From CAYWMD01 sp964458575 (GTDB lineage: Bacteria > Verrucomicrobiota > Verrucomicrobiia > Limisphaerales > JADLHS01), in contig CAYWMD010000003.1 in assembly GCA_964458575.1 (NCBI GenBank), positions 124,001-188,000 of the forward strand: DNA of 64,000 bases, in the 5' to 3' direction. Shown here piece after piece: positions 58,643-64,000 of this stretch. A program made the translations under genes and the position numbers. Within the stretch, counting starts at the first letter, position 1. Each line of letters begins with the position of its first letter. Under the pieces are notes generated by a model. The model was not told the origin of the DNA and made no database searches. It saw only the letters and a list, made by a program, of their open reading frames with translations.

Positions 58643-58921
58643 ATGAGCCGTAGTCCCAAAACGTTTTCACGCGCCCAAGGAATCGTTTTGCGACCCCACA
58701 GAATCGCTGATCCAGCCCAAGGAATCATTTTCAGTCCCCATCCGCCGTTGCCGGGGGCTGAAGAATCATCCACCAAGCCCGTAGAATTGCTGGCCAACCC
58801 CGCCAGACCGTTCCCCGGCCCCGAAGAAACGCTGACGCAGACCAGAGGATCATTTTTTCGCGCCACAAAACCATTTTTGCAGCCCAAAGAATCGTTGATG
58901 AAACCTCTTCCCAGGTTGTAA
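58643..58921 (+). CDS. Heptapeptide tandem-repeat protein
   Basis: This is a 92-residue ORF at ATG 58643 with an upstream AGGA. After M-S the whole protein is 13 units of seven residues (the last six-residue), each x-[PAS]-x-[EGKR]-x-[LIF]-x, for example RAQGIVL, PAQGIIF, GPEETLT, RATKPFL and QPKESLM. The DNA repeat is 21 bases with a drifting consensus (CCC-AAA-GAA-TC(G/A)-TTT style). I cannot name a family. It is 40 bases upstream of the next gene and on the same strand. The open frame on the opposite strand is also long, so the direction rests on the start and operon context. It could be a coding sequence or a tandem DNA element with regulatory function. Confidence 0.6.
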   Translation: MSRSPKTFSRAQGIVLRPHRIADPAQGIIFSPHPPLPGAEESSTKPVELLANPARPFPGPEETLTQTRGSFFRATKPFLQPKESLMKPLPRL

Positions 58922-58960
58922 GTGCCTGAAAACCAACAACCCAAACCTAAAACCCAATAA

Positions 58961-59641
58961 ATGCCTAAATCCTACTACCTACCCGCAGAAGACGCCGCTC
59001 GCGGCCCTTGGCTCAATAACTTCGCCACCAAACTGCCCACGTACGGCCCCACCATCGGGGTAATCCCCGCCGAAGAAACCAGCGCCGCCGCTGACAACGA
59101 GTTCTGGGCCTACGTCTTTGATGCCCGCAACCAGTTCAACCAATTCGCCAAGGATTGGACCGCATACAAAAACGCCGCCCGCAATGGCCCCACGCTGGGC
59201 GACATCCCCACCCCGCCCACATTGCCGGGCGCACCGGCTTTGGTCGAACCGGACATCTTTGGCCGTATCGCGGCGCTGGTGGCACGCATCAAAGCCCATC
59301 CCGGTTACACGGAAGCCATCGGCCACGACCTCGGCATCATCGGCGACGAACAGACCACGGACCTCAACAACATGAAACCCGTGCTCAAACTCACCCTGCA
59401 AGCCGGCCGCCCGAACGTGGGCTGGAAAAAGCAGGGCATGGGTGCGTTGGAAATTCACGTGGACCGCGGCACCGGAACGTTTGCGTATCTGGCCACGGAT
59501 ACGACGCCCGATTACCTGGACACCGCCCCGCTGCCCGCTGCCGGGGCCAGTGCCGTCTGGAAATACAAAGCCATCTACCGTTTCAACGACGAACCCGTCG
59601 GCCAATGGAGTGACGTGGCCAGCATCAGTGTGATGGGCTAG
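58961..59641 (+). CDS. Protein of unknown function, found with the heptapeptide-repeat gene
   Basis: This is a 226-residue soluble protein starting MPKSYYLPAEDAARGPWLNN. The N-terminal two thirds are helical (NEFWAYVFDARNQFNQFAKD, AALVARIKAHPGYTEAIGHD). The C-terminal part is beta-rich, with a Fibronectin-like ALEIHVDRGTGTFAYLATDT and YKAIYRFNDEPVGQWSDVAS, ending SVMG. This resembles hypothetical proteins of Bacteroidota and Verrucomicrobiota that begin YYLP with a C-terminal Fn3-like fold. Its role is unknown; a secretion-free, perhaps phage-tail or toxin-adaptor function is a guess. It is probably co-transcribed with the repeat gene. Confidence 0.7.
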   Translation: MPKSYYLPAEDAARGPWLNNFATKLPTYGPTIGVIPAEETSAAADNEFWAYVFDARNQFNQFAKDWTAYKNAARNGPTLGDIPTPPTLPGAPALVEPDIFGRIAALVARIKAHPGYTEAIGHDLGIIGDEQTTDLNNMKPVLKLTLQAGRPNVGWKKQGMGALEIHVDRGTGTFAYLATDTTPDYLDTAPLPAAGASAVWKYKAIYRFNDEPVGQWSDVASISVMG

Positions 59642-59656
59642 CCGCACGAATGGGGA

Positions 59657-59688
59657 TGTAGCGGCAGGCGGCAACGCCTGCCGCTACA
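59657..59688. terminator. GTAG-family hairpin with GCAA tetraloop after the 58961 gene
   Basis: TGTAGCGGCAGGCG (59657-59670) and CGCCTGCCGCTACA (59675-59688) form a perfect 14-bp stem with loop GCAA, a GNRA tetraloop. It lies 16 bases after the stop of 58961-59641. No T-run follows, so as a terminator it would be weak. The arms share the GTAGCGGCAGGC motif of the element inside the PSD1 gene, so it is also a minimal member of that repeat family. Confidence 0.6.
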
Positions 59689-59809
59689 AACGGGCGGGAG
59701 AATTTCAAACGGTAGGGCGCTGCTGCCGAATGTGCAGGATTATGGTCGCCGAAGGCAGAAATCCGCCAAAATGTTTTTGGAGATTTGCACGCCGGGTAGG
59801 GCTAATGGA

Positions 59810-59950
59810 CACGTAGCGCCCGGCGACGAACAGCAGAAACAAATATCCGCACGCATAACACACCAGATACCATGCCCGCGATCCCCATGAGGCTGGCGGC
59901 GCTGAGATATTCACCGGAGATAGCGCTGAAAGCCAAATCCACGGGTCCAT
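59810..59950 (-). pseudogene. Decayed duplicate of the symporter 5' end
   Basis: Reading leftward from 59950, this stretch matches the first about 110 codons of the intact symporter gene at 59959-63195 (segments like MDPWI, SGEYLSAAS-like and ACGYLFLL). A 114-base segment is missing. In the intact gene GCGCTG occurs at both ends of the lost part (63050-63055 and 63164-63169), so a deletion between short direct repeats explains it. Another short loss of about 30 bases is seen. It lies just downstream of the intact gene's stop in the same orientation, so it is a fossil of a tandem copy. No intact reading frame remains. Confidence 0.82.
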
Positions 59951-59958
59951 GCGTGTAG

Positions 59959-62900
59959 CTAGTGTGCCGTCTGATGTTCCTGAATGTATTCCTGCTTTAA
60001 GCCGAGTTTCTCCGGTGCGTGCAGCACGAGCATCTTCATGCGGATGTCCGACGGGACTTCCCGCCGCGTCAGTTTGGACACCACTACCATCAGGGTGATG
60101 GCCAGCGGCACGGCCCAGATGGCGGGTTGTTCGCAAAGAATGCGCAGGAGCGGATGCGTCGCCCAAAAACTGTCGAGCGGTAGCCATTTCAAATCGCTGA
60201 AGCTCGTGAGCGAGATGCCGGTCAACGCCAGCGTACCGCCACTCAACATGCCAATGGCCGCGCCCTTCATCGTCATCCCGCGCCACCACGCGCTCATGAA
60301 CAGCAACGGAAAGTAGCTCGCTGCCGCGATGGCGAACGCTTGGCCGACCATGAAGTTGATTTGCAACGGCTCGACAAAGGAGCCGGCGATGATCGCGCCC
60401 AAGCCCAAAGCAACGGCGCCGACGCGGAACATCCTCATGCGTTGTTCCGGTGTGGACTTGGGCCGCAACATCCGGCCATAAACATCGTGCGCCAGCGCGC
60501 CGGTCATGGAGACGAGCAAGCCGCTGAAGGTGCTCATGAACGCCGCAAACGCGCCCGCGCAGGTGATGCCCGAGAGGATCGAGCCGAGCGGCGCGTATTT
60601 CTCATTCAACAGGCGCGGCAGTTCGAGGACGATTTTGTCTGTGCCCTTCGCGCCGATCCCGGAATAAAGCTCGGGCAACAGGTTGCGCCCTATCACGCCG
60701 AACACGGGCGGGAAGACGTAGAAGATGCCGATGAGAATCATCACCCACATCGTTGTGCGCTTGGCGGCGACGCCGTCGGGGTTGGTGTAGAAGCGCACGA
60801 GGATGTGCGGCAACCCCGCCGTGCCGCAGACCAGCGCGATGATGAGCGAGTAGGTGTAGAGCAGCGAATACGGTTTCGATTCCTCGGCGGAAAGCTTCGC
60901 GGCCTTGGCAGCTTTGGTCGTGAGCGGGCCGAAGGGGGAAAGCCAGGTGGAATCAGCAGGGGCTTTTTCGGGAAGAGGTTTCCGCGCTAAGTCCGAGAAA
61001 TCCCATTGCCTCTGGCTCATCAGACTATCTGTGTTGTCGGTGTGAACGTGGTTATTGGTGCTTGGCATTGTCAGTGCCAAGACCATGCCAAGTTGTTCCG
61101 GCTCCAGCATGACGATTTGCGATGAATTCAACGGGGAAATGTACATTCCGTTGGTGCGAAGAGTTTCCTCAATTCCAGCGGTGAGGCTCTTGGCAGTGAT
61201 GAACGGGGTCTCGTCGAAGGCGATTTGACGCGTGTCATTGGAGGAAGCGATGTAGTAGATTGGTTTCCTCGTTCCGAGGGCATAAGCGTCCCGAAGTTGT
61301 CTGATGGTCGGCTGGTTGGTTCCAAACCGTGACAACTTTAGACCAATCTGGTTTCGCAAAGTGTTTTCGATTCCGACCGAACTTTGTACGGCTTCCGTGA
61401 GAGGGAGTTCAAAACCTGCGGAAACGGCACGCAGACTCATGAGTTTTGTCTCCCCGCTTGCCATCTTTGCATTGAGAAATGCTCTCAACTCCTCGCCCGA
61501 GGTGAATGGAAGTTGCGGCTGAAAGCTGAGCTGGTCGGTCGATGAGCTTCGAGTGAAAGCGGCGGCGGCTTTTTCGGAAGGCGGAGTTGTCGAGGCTGCC
61601 GTCCTTTGCAGCATGTTTGTCGAAGCAAAAACGACCGTCGAGGCACTTTCCTCTACTACAATAAAACCATTCGTCTTGAGAATTTCGGATGCCAGTTTCG
61701 CCCCGGCGAACCCTTCCACCCGGTTGGTAGTGAACAAAACCGGCCGCGCAAGCATTTCTGCTGTGGCAATCGCGTCCACGTCTTTATCCAATAGCTGGCC
61801 ATAAACTCCCATGAGCCCTTTGACATCAGTTTCCGGCCCTGTGAATTCTGCGCCAGATATACCGCTTTTGATTACGCCGACTTTGGCCGCACGCTGAGTT
61901 CCCACGATTCGCACTATCCGCCCAGTCCATCGCTCTACCGTGTTGGTCGTTGCAATAGACGTCCACACTCGCTTTCTTTGCGCGTCCACTGGTATCACCC
62001 ATCGCGTTTCAGTTAGCCTATTTAGCCCCAGTTGTTTCCCATGATGCCATGTGGAATTGCCGGGGGCTGCTTCGAGTAATTTCTTTTCAGTTCTGACCAA
62101 AATCGTCGTTTCAGCAAACGTGACTGTGTTGGTCGTTTCTTCCAGAATAATAATTCCATTCTCTTCCAGTAGGCGGGAATACAGACGCAAAGCCGAAGCT
62201 CCAAACGCTGATCTTTCGGGCCAAGGAATTGACTGTCGCAGCTTTTGCGTTGTGGCTGCCGCGACAGTTTGCTTTCCGCTTACCATTCCGTACTGCTTCA
62301 CCAAATTATGTAGCTCCAGTGTCTGCCCAGAAAACGATTTGCCAGAGATCCCGACTGCTTCCATACGGGGGTTTATGCCAAGTTTTCGAGAAAGCGTCTT
62401 GCCAAGCATCGAGTAAGCTTGAAGTTGCCACATTGGTGCGGGACTGTATCCGCTTCCCGGTTTGTGGAACTCGAATAGGTTTGTTCCAGGTGGTGAGTTG
62501 AGAAGCTCCATCATACCAGCCGGAGATAGACCTTCTGGGATTTGCTTTCTCTGAGTTCCATTCACCTCGAGTTGTTTCCCATAATGCCCATACACCGCCA
62601 TGAGCACGAAGATGGGCACGGAGATGGCGAACATCTTGGCCCAGTATTGAAACGCCTGCACCAGCGTGATGCCTTTCATGCCGCCGAGCGCGACGTTGAG
62701 CGTGATGACCGCGCCCACCACCACCACACCCGCCCAATACGGCAGCCCCGGGAAGATGTAAGCCAGCGTCGTCCCCGCGCCTTTCATCTGCGGCATCGTG
62801 TAGAAAAATCCGATGAACAGCACGAACACCACGGCGATCTTGCGGAACACCGGCGAATCGTAGCGGCCCTCGGCAAAATCCGGAATCGTGTAAGCCCCGA

Positions 62901-63195
62901 AACGTCGCAGCGGCCCGGCGATGAACAACAGCAGGAACAAATAGCCGCACGCGTAACAAGCCGGATACCACAACGCGTCGTAACCGCTGCTCATCACCAT
63001 GCCAGCCACACCCATGAACGATGCGGCGCTCAAGTATTCGCCGGAGATAGCGCTGGCGTTCCAGCCCACGCTCACGCTGCGTCCGGCCACGAAGAAGTCG
63101 CTGGCTGTTTTGGAAGTTTTGGCCGAGCGAAAGCCCATCCAGATCGTCACGATGACGGTGACGGCGCTGAAGGCCAGGATCCAGGGATCAATCAT
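59959..63195 (-). CDS. Sodium:solute symporter (ActP-like) with a ~500-residue domain insertion
   Basis: This is a 1078-residue protein starting at ATG 63195-63193 (MIDPWILAFSAVTVIVTI). Typical ActP symporters have about 550 residues. The N-terminal six helices (GAGTTLAYIFPGLPYWAGVVV ... QAFQYWAKMFAISVPIFVLMAVY) and the later helices (LLYTYSLIIALVCGTAGLPHIL, GSILSGITCAGAFAAFMSTFSG and beyond) fit the acetate/solute SSS family. Between them lies about 1.55 kb (61000-62560) with weaker GC content and no helices. It includes repeated patterns such as ...NGIIILEETTNTVTFAET and ...NGFIVVEESASTVVFAST. The reading frame is continuous across the insertion. It may bind a ligand outside the membrane. 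The start of a YjcH-like gene lies 61 bases upstream. Confidence 0.82.
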   Translation of the reverse strand: MIDPWILAFSAVTVIVTIWMGFRSAKTSKTASDFFVAGRSVSVGWNASAISGEYLSAASFMGVAGMVMSSGYDALWYPACYACGYLFLLLFIAGPLRRFGAYTIPDFAEGRYDSPVFRKIAVVFVLFIGFFYTMPQMKGAGTTLAYIFPGLPYWAGVVVVGAVITLNVALGGMKGITLVQAFQYWAKMFAISVPIFVLMAVYGHYGKQLEVNGTQRKQIPEGLSPAGMMELLNSPPGTNLFEFHKPGSGYSPAPMWQLQAYSMLGKTLSRKLGINPRMEAVGISGKSFSGQTLELHNLVKQYGMVSGKQTVAAATTQKLRQSIPWPERSAFGASALRLYSRLLEENGIIILEETTNTVTFAETTILVRTEKKLLEAAPGNSTWHHGKQLGLNRLTETRWVIPVDAQRKRVWTSIATTNTVERWTGRIVRIVGTQRAAKVGVIKSGISGAEFTGPETDVKGLMGVYGQLLDKDVDAIATAEMLARPVLFTTNRVEGFAGAKLASEILKTNGFIVVEESASTVVFASTNMLQRTAASTTPPSEKAAAAFTRSSSTDQLSFQPQLPFTSGEELRAFLNAKMASGETKLMSLRAVSAGFELPLTEAVQSSVGIENTLRNQIGLKLSRFGTNQPTIRQLRDAYALGTRKPIYYIASSNDTRQIAFDETPFITAKSLTAGIEETLRTNGMYISPLNSSQIVMLEPEQLGMVLALTMPSTNNHVHTDNTDSLMSQRQWDFSDLARKPLPEKAPADSTWLSPFGPLTTKAAKAAKLSAEESKPYSLLYTYSLIIALVCGTAGLPHILVRFYTNPDGVAAKRTTMWVMILIGIFYVFPPVFGVIGRNLLPELYSGIGAKGTDKIVLELPRLLNEKYAPLGSILSGITCAGAFAAFMSTFSGLLVSMTGALAHDVYGRMLRPKSTPEQRMRMFRVGAVALGLGAIIAGSFVEPLQINFMVGQAFAIAAASYFPLLFMSAWWRGMTMKGAAIGMLSGGTLALTGISLTSFSDLKWLPLDSFWATHPLLRILCEQPAIWAVPLAITLMVVVSKLTRREVPSDIRMKMLVLHAPEKLGLKQEYIQEHQTAH

Positions 63196-63256
63196 GGGAA
63201 AGCGCAAAGTTCAAGGGAAACTTCAGATTTCAAGTTCCAACAGTGCGAGCAAAGTT

Positions 63257-63610
63257 TCATTCGGGGTTGGTGCTTGGGGATTGAACATTCCCTTGAGCTT
63301 TGAGTTTTGAGCTTTGAACTTCCTCAACCTCTTCCTCTTCGAGCGCAATCGAACGGCGGATGAAGTAATACGCAATGGCCCACACTGCCGGAAAGAAACC
63401 GATGCCGAGCAAAAACCACGTGAGCGTAAACCCGCCGAACACCCGCGTGGCCATGAATTCGGGGAAGAAATAATTCGCCAGCGGCAGACCGAGTAGCACG
63501 ACGAGAAACGCCAGCGCGCAGGTGATGGAGGGCTTGAATTGTTTGCGCATCAACGAGTGCAGAAATTCCTCGCTGTGCATATCCAGCTTGTCAGACCGTT
63601 GGTCTTTCAT
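63257..63610 (-). CDS. YjcH-like DUF485 membrane protein
   Basis: This is a 117-residue protein with two transmembrane helices (ITCALAFLVVLLGLPLANYFF and LTWFLLGIGFFPAVWAIAYYFI). The arrangement of a short charged N-terminus, two helices and a partner symporter is that of yjcH-actP. The N-terminal MKDQRSDKLDMHSEEFLHS is unremarkable. The last 20 residues (SSKLKAQ...NVQSPSTNPE) are translated from an A/C-rich repeat like that found intergenically just downstream (63196-63250). The core function is unknown, though DUF485 proteins accompany SSS symporters in many bacteria. Confidence 0.85.
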   Translation of the reverse strand: MKDQRSDKLDMHSEEFLHSLMRKQFKPSITCALAFLVVLLGLPLANYFFPEFMATRVFGGFTLTWFLLGIGFFPAVWAIAYYFIRRSIALEEEEVEEVQSSKLKAQGNVQSPSTNPE

Positions 63611-63819
63611 GGGGTCGCGCGTCGTCTATCAGAATTGCTGGGGCGCCGGCAATGCCTGAAGCTTGCCGAATCTTGCAGCGGGCGACTCGCCAAAGCAACA
63701 AAGCTCGGCATGGTTGATCGTATGGTTTCTCCGCATGTTCGCTGCAGGACATTTAAGCTGTTGTCTCGGCATCTCACCCAGTTAACAACCGGCGAGGGCA
63801 AAATCCGACAAAGTTTTTT
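63611..63819. other. Non-coding region upstream of the YjcH-like gene
   Basis: I see no gene or recognised RNA in these 209 bases. A promoter for the DUF485-symporter pair is expected here on the minus strand, but no confident -10/-35 pair was identified. Confidence 0.45.
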
Positions 63820-63988
63820 GTAGCGTCGGGCCTCCGGCCTGACGTAGAGGGCGGGCGTCCCGCCGCCCGGAATGGCCGCACGACATTTCAGCGACGCGTG
63901 GTATTGCCAACCGGTTGCTGAGTGCGAACGTTTATTCCGCCGGGCGGGACGCCTCGGCTCTACGGCAGGCGGAGACGCCCGCCGCTAC
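63820..63988. repeat. GTAGCG...CGCTAC palindromic element, intergenic copy
   Basis: This element of 169 bases begins GTAGCGTCGGGCCTCCGGCC and ends GGAGACGCCCGCCGCTAC. Inner motifs CGTAGAGGGCGGGCGTCCCG and GGCTCTACGGCAGGCG are shared with the element translated in the PSD1 gene (19093-19240). The centre includes an A/T-richer region near 63900-63920. It reaches nearly to the window end. Confidence 0.82.
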
Positions 63989-64000
63989 AAGCGCAGTACG

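Noticed and set aside
58173..58670. Minus-strand open frames over the direct repeats near 58223 and 56167
   Set aside because: Both are read-throughs of the repeat units. Their similarity to each other reflects shared repeat DNA, not gene homology.
58643..58921. CRISPR array
   Set aside because: The 21-base units are degenerate and directly abutting, without spacers, and no cas gene is present. The pattern is codon-phased.
59705..60289. Minus-strand open frame covering the symporter end and fossil
   Set aside because: It joins an out-of-frame reading of the symporter 3' end to the decayed 5' copy. No intact protein is expected.

Overview
The window reads as a chromosomal segment of a GC-rich Verrucomicrobiota bacterium, probably near Pedosphaera/Limisphaerales. 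This is inferred from gene content, not from a marker-gene search. The supporting content is a cytochrome/DUF1549/DUF1553 protein paired with a Tat-exported DUF1501 protein, many GYF_2 (DUF4339) membrane proteins, an ECF-type sigma factor with a membrane and coiled-coil extension, a small pseudopilin-like protein ending in a Cys-Ser-Ile-Pro-Gly-His motif, and dense short palindromic repeats. No rRNA, tRNA, CRISPR array, integrase or transposase gene was recognised.

Layout. 1-2937 (minus): a MacA/MacB-type efflux operon (adaptor, ATPase, permease cut by the window edge). 3167-9046 (plus): trpD, then a block of five GYF_2 membrane proteins interleaved with DUF2752 and another small membrane protein. 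9141-12782: pterin carbinolamine dehydratase, galactokinase, a nucleoside-type MFS transporter and a Bax-inhibitor-1 family protein. 13004-17490: a conserved-looking unknown, a secreted beta-helix/Ig/PKD protein and a small XRE regulator. 17684-22742: the PSD1-DUF1501 pair. 22853-27296: an organophosphate-type MFS transporter overlapping a nucleotidyltransferase, a MetE-like zinc methyltransferase, purine nucleoside phosphorylase and cytidine deaminase. 27356-31159: a hybrid kinase-like protein that lacks the phospho-accepting histidine, a LysR regulator, a stand-alone CoaB-like ligase and a metallo-beta-lactamase-fold hydrolase. 31245-37844: an Hsp70, an eboD/eboF-like pair, a pseudopilin-like protein and a DEAD-box helicase. 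38051-41611: a large membrane-anchored coiled-coil protein with exact 63-residue repeats. 42076-50409: carbohydrate genes (GH94-like enzyme, sugar MFS porter, SGNH hydrolase, sugar ABC permease and binding protein without ATPase). 50497-55880 (minus): DUF2752, zinc-ribbon protein, ABC ATPase, PdxA, SurA-like chaperone and dipeptide epimerase. 56385-63610: small membrane protein and sigma factor between two direct repeats, a novel heptapeptide-repeat ORF plus partner, and an ActP/YjcH-type symporter pair in which the symporter carries about 500 extra residues.

The strongest system-level signal is a set of short palindromic or inverted-repeat elements. Some lie between genes. Others lie inside open reading frames and are translated without breaking the frame: in the PSD1 protein, the Hsp70, the EboF-like phosphodiesterase and twice in the GH94-like enzyme. 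For two families both an intergenic and a coding copy are visible here. This resembles the Rickettsia palindromic elements in logic but uses unrelated sequences. Other standouts are the 21-bp/heptapeptide tandem-repeat gene at 58643, the domain insertion in the symporter with a decayed copy of its 5' end next door, and the 63-residue repeat array.

Start codons were chosen by reading frame, homology and visible Shine-Dalgarno sequence. No database search or alignment was run, so all family names rest on recognised motifs.
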